A stretch of DNA of 64,000 nt from Thermococcus sp. (lineage in GTDB: Archaea; Methanobacteriota_B; Thermococci; Thermococcales; Thermococcaceae). The notes under the pieces were generated by a model that saw nothing but the letters and a program-made list of their open reading frames with translations, had not been told where the DNA came from and did not search any database. Location: positions 1-64,000 of the forward strand of contig NZ_JALVUC010000022.1 in the NCBI RefSeq assembly GCF_027023865.1. The letters are read 5' to 3'. Below are positions 24,459 to 32,577 of the stretch, piece by piece. How positions within the stretch are numbered: the stretch's first letter is position 1; every line of letters starts with the position of its first letter. A program made the translations under genes and the position numbers.

Positions 24459-25754
24459 ATGGTAAGGGTTTACGTCGAGAGCTACGGGTGCACGAGGAAC
24501 AAGGCCGACGGCGAGATTATGGAAGCCCTTCTGGTTAGGGCAGGTCATGAGCTGGTCGAGACACCGGAGAACGCAGACTACGTGGTTGTGAACACCTGTG
24601 CCGTTAAAGACCCGACGGAACACAAGATGGCGCGCAGGATACGGGAGCTTATAGATTCCGGAAAGAAGGTCATAGTGACTGGCTGTCTCGTCCACGTCAA
24701 CCCCGGTGTTATAGACAGGCACGTCTCCGGGATGCTAGGTGTCAGGAGCATAGACCGGATTGCAGAAGCAATAAGCGTGGCGGAGCGCGGTGAAAAGCTC
24801 GTCAGCGTCGAGGGCTGGCAGGAGAAGAGCCTTGACAAGCTCGAACTCCCCCGCCTCTGGAAGTCCGGCGTTGTCTTTGTGGTTCCGATAAGTGAGGGTT
24901 GCCTCAACGCCTGCACCTACTGTGCGACTCGCTTTGCAAGGGGCGTTCTCAAGAGTTACAGGCCTGAACTAGTCGTTAAGTGGGTGAAAGAGGCTTTATC
25001 AAAAGGGTACAGGGAGATACAGCTCTCCAGCGAGGACACCGGTTGTTACGGCTTCGACATCGGGACGAATCTTGCGAAACTCCTCGACGAGATAACGGCC
25101 ATAGAGGGCGACTTCCGCGTAAGGGTCGGTATGATGAACCCCAACCACACCATCAAGTTCCTCGACGGGCTGACCGATGCTTATCGGAGTGAAAAGGTCT
25201 ATAAATTCCTTCACCTGCCCGTTCAGAGTGGTGACAACGAAATCCTGAGGAGGATGGGGCGGAACTACACCGTTGAGGAATTCGAGGAGATCATAAGAGA
25301 GTTTCGGCGGAAAATCCCGGGCCTCAACCTCACCACGGATATAATAGTTGGATTCCCAGGAGAGAGTGATGAGGCCTTTGAGAACACGGTTGAGCTTGTG
25401 AAGAGAGTAAAGCCTGATAAGATAAACGTCTCCCGCTATTCGCCGAGGCCGGGCACGATAGCGGCAAAGTGGACGCAACTTCCAGGCGGGAAGGTCAAGG
25501 AGCGCTCCCGCGAGCTTCACAGGCTCCGCCTTGGGATAGCCTATGAGATAAATCAAACCTACGTTGGGAAGACCATTGAAGTTCTCGTCCACGGTGAAGG
25601 GAGTAAGGGCGGGATCGAGGGCAGAACTTCCAACTACAAGGAGATAATCCTGGATTCTGGAAACCCCGGGGAACTGCTGGAGGTAAGGGTGGATTGGGCA
25701 GGCTCCACATACCTCAAAGGAAAGAAGATAAAGGCCTACTACCGCAGGCGCTAG
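24459..25754 (+). CDS. tRNA t6A37 methylthiotransferase (CDKAL1/e-MtaB type)
   Basis: Radical-SAM enzyme of 431 residues adding a methylthio group to N6-threonylcarbamoyladenosine 37 in tRNA. The MTTase domain has cluster cysteines C11, C47 and C76; the radical-SAM motif CLNACTYC is at 148-155; a C-terminal TRAM-like domain follows (VGKTIEVLVHG near 372 onwards). A TATA-like CCTTTTTAAACC lies at 24427-24438, so the transcript is nearly leaderless. Its stop overlaps the end of the convergent cupin gene by four bases. Confidence 0.92.
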   Translation: MVRVYVESYGCTRNKADGEIMEALLVRAGHELVETPENADYVVVNTCAVKDPTEHKMARRIRELIDSGKKVIVTGCLVHVNPGVIDRHVSGMLGVRSIDRIAEAISVAERGEKLVSVEGWQEKSLDKLELPRLWKSGVVFVVPISEGCLNACTYCATRFARGVLKSYRPELVVKWVKEALSKGYREIQLSSEDTGCYGFDIGTNLAKLLDEITAIEGDFRVRVGMMNPNHTIKFLDGLTDAYRSEKVYKFLHLPVQSGDNEILRRMGRNYTVEEFEEIIREFRRKIPGLNLTTDIIVGFPGESDEAFENTVELVKRVKPDKINVSRYSPRPGTIAAKWTQLPGGKVKERSRELHRLRLGIAYEINQTYVGKTIEVLVHGEGSKGGIEGRTSNYKEIILDSGNPGELLEVRVDWAGSTYLKGKKIKAYYRRR

Positions 25755-26107
25755 GCCCACTCGTCCTCTGGAATCGCTTCCTTCTTGGCAGGGATTATGC
25801 ATATGAACTCTAGTGTTTCTCCCGTCGCTTTGTATCCGTGTGGCTCGTTTGGCGGGACGTAGAGGAAGTCCCCTGTCTTAACGTGGTGCTCCTCCTTTCC
25901 ATTCGTTATTATCCCCTCACCGCGAACGATGAATATCTCGTGCTCCCAGTCGTGGCTGTGCATTGGTATCTCCGAACCCTTCTTCATTGCAAAATAACGC
26001 ATCGCGTAGTTCTTAGCCCCGAGCCTTGGGGAGACGAGCCAGCGGATTGTTACACCCTCAAAACCGGTGTCCTTCTCGGGGATGTCGGTGTAGTGCTTTG
26101 CTATCAT
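25751..26107 (-). CDS. cupin-2 domain protein
   Basis: 118-residue single-domain cupin. Metal-binding motif 1 is HSHDWEHEIFIVRGEG near 51-66 and motif 2 is YVPPNEPHGYKA near 83-94. Such proteins may be small dioxygenases, isomerases or binding proteins; no substrate can be named. ATG 26107 follows GGTGAT. Next gene upstream on the same strand is a ferritin-like protein 33 bases away. Confidence 0.85.
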   Translation of the reverse strand: MIAKHYTDIPEKDTGFEGVTIRWLVSPRLGAKNYAMRYFAMKKGSEIPMHSHDWEHEIFIVRGEGIITNGKEEHHVKTGDFLYVPPNEPHGYKATGETLEFICIIPAKKEAIPEDEWA

Positions 26108-26140
26108 GCCATCACCGTTCTGAATTGGGCACCCCTGTAT

Positions 26141-26632
26141 TTAAGGGTGGCGGGTCTCAAAGGCTTTCTCGTACAGACCTAAGAGCCTCCGGTAGGAGTT
26201 CTCCTTTATCTCCGTCAGCCTTCCAAAAAGCTCAGCGGTTTCCCCGTCGCTTATCCTCTGAAGCTTGCGGTAAATGTCCCGTCCTATCGCCTCTGAGAGG
26301 AGTGCTAACGCTAAGGCCTTCTCCACGCCCCCAACCTTCATCATCTCACCGCAGACAGGGAGGGTGTCTAGCGGGGGTGCGTTGAACTCCAACGGCTTCC
26401 GCCCGGGGTAGAGCCTCTCGAAGAGCAGTTTTATCTCCCCTGCGTGCTTCCTCCTCTCCTTGGCAAGGTGCCTGAACTCGTCTGCTAAAAGGCCCTCAAC
26501 GCGACCGGCCAGCCACTCGTAAGTCTCTGCCCCGCACTCCTCGTTGCAGATGGCGTAACTCAGCAGCTCGTAGCCGTTGAGGTTCCTCAGAAGGGTCTCT
26601 ACATCTTGAATAATATCAATGTCTATCGCCAT
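26141..26632 (-). CDS. ferritin-like protein, third paralog, with altered second-half motif
   Basis: 163-residue helical protein related to the pair at 8937-9906. It has NEECGAETYEWL and KERRKHAGEI in the first half and LSEAIGRDIY in the second, but the last ExxH of its paralogs is replaced by EIKENSYRRL, with Tyr where His should be, so the diiron site is probably incomplete. ATG 26632 follows ATGGTGG; a TATA element GTATATAG lies about 40 bases upstream, which rules out the longer frame to 26704. Confidence 0.7.
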   Translation of the reverse strand: MAIDIDIIQDVETLLRNLNGYELLSYAICNEECGAETYEWLAGRVEGLLADEFRHLAKERRKHAGEIKLLFERLYPGRKPLEFNAPPLDTLPVCGEMMKVGGVEKALALALLSEAIGRDIYRKLQRISDGETAELFGRLTEIKENSYRRLLGLYEKAFETRHP

Positions 26633-26748
26633 TTTTTCCACCATACATTGAGTAAACCTTTGGACTATATACACTTTTGCCTCGATGGTTTCAATGGAGA
26701 TCAAGGGAATGGGACGCGTTAAGTGCTCCGTGGGGAACTGAGGGTTAC

Positions 26749-26795
<47 letters not shown>

Positions 26796-26802
26796 TACAA
26801 TG

Positions 26803-26955
26803 AAGAAGTGAGGCTCAAAGCATACCTAGCCAATATCCTTGTTCCACACACTCGGAGCGTCCTGGAGCCGAGATTGAGTCCGATTTCCGGAAGCTGAAGG
26901 TCAAGATAAAGCAGGGGAAACGGCTAACGCATCCCGCCGACCAAAGCGCTCGTTA
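26803..26955 (+). pseudogene. coding-like remnant, frameshifted
   Basis: Immediately after solo hairpin B, two adjoining frames read like a protein broken by frameshifts: a first part from GTG 26811 (RLKAYLANILVPHTRSVLEP) and a second in another frame (EIESDFRKLKVKIKQGK), ending near 26956. Together they resemble the general pattern of small KEOPS Pcc1-type proteins, but I am not sure of that. The 3' end overlaps the end of tldD on the opposite strand. Confidence 0.35.
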
Positions 26956-28285
26956 GCACGTGCGGCCCGCCGTCATCAACCGGGACAACCTGTCCCTTTC
27001 CGCAGTAGCCCGGGAACTCTATTCTAGTATCGTTTCCAACCGCCTTAATGTTCTTGAGCACATCCAAGATCTTTCCGGAGAGCGCGACGTCCCTGACGTG
27101 GGTCTTAATCTTCCCGTTCTCTATTACGTAGCCCTCTTTGGCCCCGAACGTGAAAGTCCCCCCTGCGGTATCGACCTGGCCGCCCTTGTCACCTATCATG
27201 TAGAGGCCACTCCTAACTTCAGCGAGCATCTCCTCGAAGCTCCAATCGCCAGGTTCGACATAGGTATTGCCCATCCTCACGAGCGGCTGGTAGGCGTAGC
27301 CCTGCGCCCTCCCGTGGCCGTTAGACTCCAGGTCAAGTAAAGCGCTCGTCTCGCGGTCGTTGAGGTAGTTCATCAGGATCCCGTCCGTTATCAGCTCAAT
27401 GCGCTTTGCTCTGACCCCTTCATCGTCGTAGACGTAGGAGCCGAACTTGCCGGGCAGGGTGGGGTCGTCCACGACGTTTAAACCTTCAACCCCTATCATC
27501 TCGCCGAGCCTCCCCCCGAGTATGCTGTCACCGTTCTTAACGGAATCAGCTTCAACCGCGTGACCCAGGGCCTCGTGGATGAAGACACCGGTGAGCTCGG
27601 GATCCATCATCACGTCGAACGTTCCAGAGGGAGGCGCCCGTGCGTGAAGGAGTGAGGTTGCTTTCTCTTTCACGAACCCCGTCCAGCTGGGGAGATCTAT
27701 CCCCTCAACCAGTTCCCAGCCCGTTGTTCCGCCGAAGCTCTTCCAGTAGGTCTGCATCTCACCATTTTCCTTCGCCGTAACCGAGAAGACGAGGCTTATC
27801 CTTGGAACCACCGTTTCTATCTCGCTTCCAATCGAGTTGAAGTAGAGCTGTCTTTTGATACCGTCGCCGTAGTGAACGGACCTGCTGACGATTCCGTCTC
27901 CAATGAGGAGTGAGCTGATCTCTCTTGCAAGGGCCAATTTCTCCTCGACGTCAATTTCGTTGAAAGGTTTCTTAATCTGCATTTCCACACTGTCCACAAC
28001 GGGATCGCCAACGTGGAGTTTTGAGCTTCCCTTTGAGAGCCTCGCTATCTTCATCGCCGTTTCGATGGCCCTCTCTGCCCTACCCATATCGTTGGCGCTG
28101 GAAAAGCCCCAAGCACCGTTGAATGCCCTGACGCCGATTCCAACCTCCGTGTTGAGGGACAGCTCTTCCAGCTGGTCGTTCTCCATCCTCATGCTTGAGG
28201 CGGTGACCTCGACTATCCTTATTTCATAATAGGATATCCCGTAACGTCCCGCTAGCTCCTCTGCCTTTCTCATGAGTTTTTCCAT
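26924..28285 (-). CDS. tldD: TldD/PmbA-family metalloprotease, TldD-like subunit
   Basis: 453-residue protein of the TldD family; bacterial TldD/E acts as a Zn peptidase on unfolded or modified peptides. The metal motif HEALGHAVE is at 237-245, and a third ligand Cys is probably in FPGYCGKG near 436. The partner TldE/PmbA gene is not adjacent in this window. ATG 28285 follows GGTGAGG with a TTTTTATATCC TATA element just upstream; the frame to 28348 runs through that promoter. Confidence 0.9.
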   Translation of the reverse strand: MEKLMRKAEELAGRYGISYYEIRIVEVTASSMRMENDQLEELSLNTEVGIGVRAFNGAWGFSSANDMGRAERAIETAMKIARLSKGSSKLHVGDPVVDSVEMQIKKPFNEIDVEEKLALAREISSLLIGDGIVSRSVHYGDGIKRQLYFNSIGSEIETVVPRISLVFSVTAKENGEMQTYWKSFGGTTGWELVEGIDLPSWTGFVKEKATSLLHARAPPSGTFDVMMDPELTGVFIHEALGHAVEADSVKNGDSILGGRLGEMIGVEGLNVVDDPTLPGKFGSYVYDDEGVRAKRIELITDGILMNYLNDRETSALLDLESNGHGRAQGYAYQPLVRMGNTYVEPGDWSFEEMLAEVRSGLYMIGDKGGQVDTAGGTFTFGAKEGYVIENGKIKTHVRDVALSGKILDVLKNIKAVGNDTRIEFPGYCGKGQVVPVDDGGPHVLTSALVGGMR

Positions 28286-28367
28286 TCTCCTCACCGATGG
28301 ATATAAAAAGGGGAACTTTTTAGGGCTTCCCATAGAGGAATGAACCATAAGGGTTTAAGTGTTGCTT

Positions 28368-28880
28368 ATGGAGAGGCGGGATGAGATACTAGGAACCATA
28401 CAACACGAACCGGGGATAACCTTCCGGGGCTTGGCTAGGCGGCTTGGACTTGGAATCGGGGACCTCCAGTATCATCTCCGGAAGCTCGAGAGGGATGGGG
28501 AGGTCTTCTCCCGGAGGGTGGGGAGGAGGAGATATCTCTTTCCCAAGGGGTTGGAGGATGAGGCTCAAAGGCTCCTCATCGCGATTTCGACGGATACCAG
28601 AAGGAGGATCCTGCTCCGGCTCATTGAGGGGCCCGCTGACCAGAAGACTCTCTCCGAATACCTGGGGGTGAGCCAGCCCACTGTCAGCTATCATATGGGT
28701 GAGCTTGTGAAGCTCGGCATCATCGAGGCTGAGAGGAGGGGAAAAAGCGTGGTTTACCGACTTTCGTACGATCCCGGGCTGGTTGTGAGGATGATAAGGG
28801 ATTACCGGCCCGGCCTGCTCGAGAGGCTTGCGGATGGTCTCATAGACCTGCTGGCCGGGGTTGGTGGTGGAGATGATTGA
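28368..28880 (+). CDS. transcription regulator with two winged-helix domains
   Basis: About 170 residues with two consecutive winged-helix DNA-binding domains: one near 5-60 (ITFRGLARRLGL, LQYHLRKLERDG) and an ArsR/MarR-like one near 75-135 (KTLSEYLGVSQPTVSYHMGELVKLGIIEAE). No ligand or cysteine sensor motif is visible. ATG 28368 is chosen, GTG 28359 being possible. The next gene, a small membrane protein, overlaps its 3' end, suggesting a regulator/membrane pair. Confidence 0.8.
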   Translation: MERRDEILGTIQHEPGITFRGLARRLGLGIGDLQYHLRKLERDGEVFSRRVGRRRYLFPKGLEDEAQRLLIAISTDTRRRILLRLIEGPADQKTLSEYLGVSQPTVSYHMGELVKLGIIEAERRGKSVVYRLSYDPGLVVRMIRDYRPGLLERLADGLIDLLAGVGGGDD

Positions 28881-29127
28881 GCTGATACTCGCGGTTGTTG
28901 CAATCGTACTGTCCCTCCTGCTCGCTGGGATTTCTTACATTGCCTACAGGAAGAGCCACCTCCGTCCCGCGCTTTACCTCCTGATAGCATTCCTCCTCTT
29001 TGCTTTTAAGAAGACCATAGACGCGCTGAGCCTTGGGAGATGGATTGACAGGGATGTGGGCCTAATTACCGCGTCCCTTGAGGTGGTGGTGCTTCTGCTC
29101 CTGTTGGTCTCCTTCTGGAAGCGCTAA
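28873..29127 (+). CDS. small membrane protein, unknown
   Basis: 84-residue protein with three hydrophobic segments (near 3-22, 34-46 and 62-80) separated by short charged loops (YRKSHLR, RWIDRD). I recognise no family motif. ATG 28873 lies inside the end of the regulator gene, after GGTGGTGGAG, so translation is probably coupled and the regulator may be tied to membrane events. Confidence 0.65.
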   Translation: MIELILAVVAIVLSLLLAGISYIAYRKSHLRPALYLLIAFLLFAFKKTIDALSLGRWIDRDVGLITASLEVVVLLLLLVSFWKR

Positions 29128-29193
29128 GTTCTAAGAAAAATGAACCAAAAACGCTTTATTAAACGCCGCTTTTCCTTAACCTGGGGTGAGATA

Positions 29194-31128
29194 ATGAAAA
29201 AACTGGCAGTGATAGCACTCGTTCTAATGCTTGTTCTACCGTTTGCAGGATCCGCAGCGGCACAGTGCCCGGCGGAGGGACATACCGTTATCCTTAAGGC
29301 CCCAGCAGTCTCAAAAACCGCCAATGGCCAGCTGGTTGGAGTCGTAACGGAGTTCGTCATAACGGTGGCTCCAGGAAGCGGTCATATCTACATCGAGACG
29401 TGGCCGCTGGCGCAGGTTGACATGGAGGCCAGCGCTAGGCTCGCGGCACAGGTTGCGGGGCAGATCCTGGGTGTCAACATGAGCAAGTACGACGTGTTCA
29501 TACAGGTGAAGGCCAACGCACCCATTATTGGCGGTCCCTCAGCGGGAGGAACGATGACCGTTGGGATAATAGCCGCACTCAAGGGATGGAAACTCAACCC
29601 GGACGTCATGATGACGGGCATGATAAACCCGGACGGAACCATCGGCCCGGTTGGGGGGATACTTGAGAAAGCCTCGGCTGCACACAGCGCGGGGGTGAAG
29701 CTCTTCCTCATACCGGAGGGCCAGAGGATACAGTACGTCCAGCAGACCCAAAAGAAGGAGATAGGCGGGATAATCGAAATAAACAGCCAGACAAAGAAGG
29801 TTGACGTCGTCAAGTACGCTAAGGAGCGCTGGGGTCTGAAGGTTATCGAGGTTAAGGACATTTACCAGGCGGTCTATTACTTCACGGGGCACGAGATACC
29901 CAGGCCGGAGGCGCCCGCTTACACCAAGATAGACACGTCCTTCCTGAAGGGGGATGCCATAGTGGACTACCAGAATACCACCAGGTACTACGAGACCGTT
30001 GTTACGAACCTCAAGAACAGCAACGTTGGTTACGAGACCTATACAACCCTCATGGCCGCCATGAACCAGGCCCAAGCGATACTCAACGAGTCAAAGGAAG
30101 CCCTTGACAGCGGGATGTACTACACGGCCCTGAGCAAGGACTTCCAGGCTAGGATCATCATAAGGCACGTCGACTGGTACATGAACACGAGCACCCAGGA
30201 GGACGTTCAGAGGCTTTTAAAGTACACGCAAAATGAAATAAACCAATCGGAGGAATTTGTCTCAGGGTTACAGATAAGGGGTATAACCATGCTTCAGGCC
30301 GTTGCCGCGGCCCAGCAGAGGGTTGAGGAAGCGAAGAGCCTACTCGACAGCGCCTGGAAATACTATTACTCTGGTGACTACTGGGATGCCATCGGTGACG
30401 CCGCCTATGCCTACGAGAGGGCCAAAACCGCCGTCTTCTGGGCAAAGCTTGGAGAGAAGTTCGCAAAGGGCAAGGTGATAAGCGAGGCAGTCATCAAAAC
30501 AACGGCGAGGGAGTACATAGACGAATCCAGCCTTATAGTGGCCTACATAGAATCGATGTACGGCAACGTTGCCGGTGACCTTCAGAGCAGCATCCAGAAG
30601 GCAGAGCAGTACTACGAGGACGGCAAGTACTCCGCGGCGCTCTTCACAGCCATGGAGGCACGCGTTCAGGGGCAGGTCTTCCTCGACACACTTGGAATCA
30701 GCAACATGACGGTTCTCTTTGACAAGCTGACAGAGATGAAGTCCAATGCGAGGACGGCGATAGGGATAGCCGAAGAGAAAGGCATCAAACCGATACTGGC
30801 GATGGCTTACTACGAGTTCGCGGAGAGCTACGAGAAGAGCGCCAGGGAGAAAAACGACATCAACGACCTCCAGACGGCCATGATATTCTACCAGTACGCT
30901 AGGGAAACGGCGGGCCTGTTCCTGGGCAACTCTATGTCGCCATCTACAGGTGTTCCGAGCGGTAGCGGTGTCCCCCAGATAGCAGTTCCGGGAGGCTCAA
31001 ACGGCTCATCAACCAGCACAACGGTTCCAGCAAGCTCAGGAAGCTCCAGCGGAACCGAATGGGGTATCTTAGCCGCCGTCGCCGTTGGGGCATTCCTCGT
31101 CGGTGCACTGACAGGGAAGAAGCTCTGA
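29194..31128 (+). CDS. membrane-anchored, exported Lon-like (S16) protease without ATPase domain
   Basis: 644-residue protein. Residues 1-24 are a signal peptide (MKKLAVIALVLMLVLPFAGSAAA). A Lon-type catalytic domain follows, with the Ser116/Lys159 dyad in GGPSAGGT and GGILEKAS. Next comes a long helical region with repeated Tyr/Ala-rich segments (about 230-590), a Ser/Thr/Pro/Gly linker (about 595-625) and one C-terminal transmembrane helix ending in GKKL. There is no AAA domain, so it is an ATP-independent protease facing outside the cell and held in the membrane. RBS GGGGTGAG precedes ATG 29194; TATA-like CTTTATTAAACG at 29150-29161. Confidence 0.85.
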   Translation: MKKLAVIALVLMLVLPFAGSAAAQCPAEGHTVILKAPAVSKTANGQLVGVVTEFVITVAPGSGHIYIETWPLAQVDMEASARLAAQVAGQILGVNMSKYDVFIQVKANAPIIGGPSAGGTMTVGIIAALKGWKLNPDVMMTGMINPDGTIGPVGGILEKASAAHSAGVKLFLIPEGQRIQYVQQTQKKEIGGIIEINSQTKKVDVVKYAKERWGLKVIEVKDIYQAVYYFTGHEIPRPEAPAYTKIDTSFLKGDAIVDYQNTTRYYETVVTNLKNSNVGYETYTTLMAAMNQAQAILNESKEALDSGMYYTALSKDFQARIIIRHVDWYMNTSTQEDVQRLLKYTQNEINQSEEFVSGLQIRGITMLQAVAAAQQRVEEAKSLLDSAWKYYYSGDYWDAIGDAAYAYERAKTAVFWAKLGEKFAKGKVISEAVIKTTAREYIDESSLIVAYIESMYGNVAGDLQSSIQKAEQYYEDGKYSAALFTAMEARVQGQVFLDTLGISNMTVLFDKLTEMKSNARTAIGIAEEKGIKPILAMAYYEFAESYEKSAREKNDINDLQTAMIFYQYARETAGLFLGNSMSPSTGVPSGSGVPQIAVPGGSNGSSTSTTVPASSGSSSGTEWGILAAVAVGAFLVGALTGKKL

Positions 31129-31134
31129 TTGCAG

Positions 31135-31156
31135 GGTCTTATTTTTCTTCCTTATT
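31135..31156 (+). terminator. T-rich end of the Lon-like gene
   Basis: TCTTATTTTTCTTCC starts nine bases after the stop codon. T-rich tracts of this kind terminate archaeal RNA polymerase; no hairpin is needed. Confidence 0.5.
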
Positions 31157-31169
31157 CCAACGGAGCAAT

Positions 31170-32276
31170 TTAAACGAGCGACCTTAGGAATGCTGTATAT
31201 ACCTTCTTCACCCTTCTGACGGAAGAAACACTCACCCATTCATTGATGGAGTGCCAGTTCTCCCCCACGGGGCCGTAGACGAGGGTTGGCTTGCCGAGGT
31301 ATGCCCCAAAGTAGTTGAAGTCCCCGACACTCCTGCCGTAGGTTATCTCAGGTTCCCTTCCTAAGAACGTCCTGTGGATGGAGCGGAAGACGTTGACGAA
31401 GCGGTTGTTCTCCCTAACTGTGTAGGGGAGCATGTCCGGGGTCGGTCTCTCGAACCTGCTTATCTTGACACTTCCCCTGAGTCCAAGCTTCTCCCAGAGG
31501 GCTAACAGCTCACCCCTCACCTTCTCCCAGTCCTCCCCTGGAATGATGTGACGGTCGATTATCGCCATCGCTTCATCGGGAACGCTCAAGCCATCGGCGG
31601 AACCTTCAATGTGGAGCGTGCAGTATGAGCCTATGCCCAGCTTCCGGTGGTTCCTGAAGTGTATTCTCCCGAGGCTTCCTACGAACCTGCAGAGTTCCTC
31701 TATCGCGTTTATCCCGAGGTGCGGCCGGGCGGCGTGCGCCTTCTTTCCAGCGACCCTGACCCTCACGACGAACCTCCCCCTCGCCCCCAGCATCAGGCTC
31801 TCGTTGGTTGGCTCCGCAACTAGGATGAGGTCAGCCCCCTCCAGCTTCCCGCTTTTTATAAGCTCCCACGCTCCCCTAGAATACCCCTCCTCATTGCTCA
31901 CCGCTGTAAAAATCACGTTTGGTCTCTTCTTCCTGGGAAGCTCCGCCAGCTCCACGAAGGCGCTTAGAATGGCAGCCAATCCCCCCTTCATGTCCGCGCT
32001 TCCGATTCCGTAAAACCTATCCCCCTCAAGTTCTCCAAGTGGGTTCTTTGTCCAGCCTTTGGATGGGTGAACCGTGTCCATGTGGCCGTTCAGAACCACC
32101 GTCGGCCCCTTTCCCGGAAGGTAGGCTATGATGTCGTCTCCGAAGCCTTCAACTGGAAGGGTCTCCACTTCAAAGTCCTTCTCCTCAAGAAAGTCCCTTA
32201 TGAAGGCGGAGATCTCCTGCTCCCTCCCCGTTGGGGACTCGATCGAGACGAACTCTTTAAGAAGTTCAACCTCCAT
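31170..32276 (-). CDS. M20-family metallopeptidase / deacylase
   Basis: 368-residue Zn-dependent M20 peptidase related to DapE, ArgE and carboxypeptidase G2. Metal-binding motifs are NGHMDTVHP near 64-72, SADMKGG near 94-100, SNEEGYSRG near 129-137, an EPTN motif near 156, and a final His in GENWHSINEW near 342. The substrate cannot be decided: acyl-amino acid, dipeptide or biosynthetic intermediate. ATG 32276 follows GGTGATA. It diverges from the fluoride-riboswitch operon. Confidence 0.85.
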   Translation of the reverse strand: MEVELLKEFVSIESPTGREQEISAFIRDFLEEKDFEVETLPVEGFGDDIIAYLPGKGPTVVLNGHMDTVHPSKGWTKNPLGELEGDRFYGIGSADMKGGLAAILSAFVELAELPRKKRPNVIFTAVSNEEGYSRGAWELIKSGKLEGADLILVAEPTNESLMLGARGRFVVRVRVAGKKAHAARPHLGINAIEELCRFVGSLGRIHFRNHRKLGIGSYCTLHIEGSADGLSVPDEAMAIIDRHIIPGEDWEKVRGELLALWEKLGLRGSVKISRFERPTPDMLPYTVRENNRFVNVFRSIHRTFLGREPEITYGRSVGDFNYFGAYLGKPTLVYGPVGENWHSINEWVSVSSVRRVKKVYTAFLRSLV

Positions 32277-32503
32277 GGATATCACCAAACTTGTTAATAT
32301 GTTAAAGCGCTTAAGTAGTTTTCCGATGTGACATTCGATATCTTCACTCAAAACCAAAAGTTAGTAGATTTCTCAAGGGTTGGTATTTTTGTTCTAAGAT
32401 TGGAGATTTCAGTGTTCGCCAGTGGCTCTTTGTATACATTCCTTATCCGGAACGGTGGCGTAATCTTTAAAAACCCATGAGGCTACCCCCGCCGGGTATT
32501 TCC
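32277..32503. promoter_or_regulatory. promoter region between the M20 peptidase and the riboswitch operon
   Basis: Gene-free. On the plus strand a TATA-like CTTTAAAAACC at 32465-32475 predicts a transcript starting near 32495-32500, immediately before the riboswitch aptamer. On the minus strand a T/A-rich CATATTAAC at about 32300 may serve the peptidase gene. No SurR-type GTTn3AAC motif was found here. Confidence 0.55.
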
Positions 32504-32551
32504 GGGCGAAGGCGTCCGCCCCAAATGCCCCCTGTGGGGATAATGACGCCT
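32504..32551 (+). ncRNA. fluoride riboswitch aptamer (crcB motif)
   Basis: The sequence folds exactly as the known fluoride aptamer. GGGCG (32504-32508) forms the pseudoknot with CGCCC (32517-32521); GCGTC (32512-32516) pairs with GACGC (32545-32549) as the main stem; CCCC (32529-32532) pairs with GGGG (32536-32539). Segment lengths match the Thermotoga petrophila aptamer one for one in the parts I compared: AAG for AUG after the first strand, and ATAAT for CUGAU before the closing stem, with the U for the long-range A-U pair at 32551. The changes are U to A in AUG and G to A in GAU. A possible expression platform follows: TCTCC (32554-32558) can pair with GGAGG (32565-32569), the ribosome site. 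Confidence 0.88.
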
Positions 32552-32577
32552 GTTCTCCACTCTAGGAGGTGACGCCC

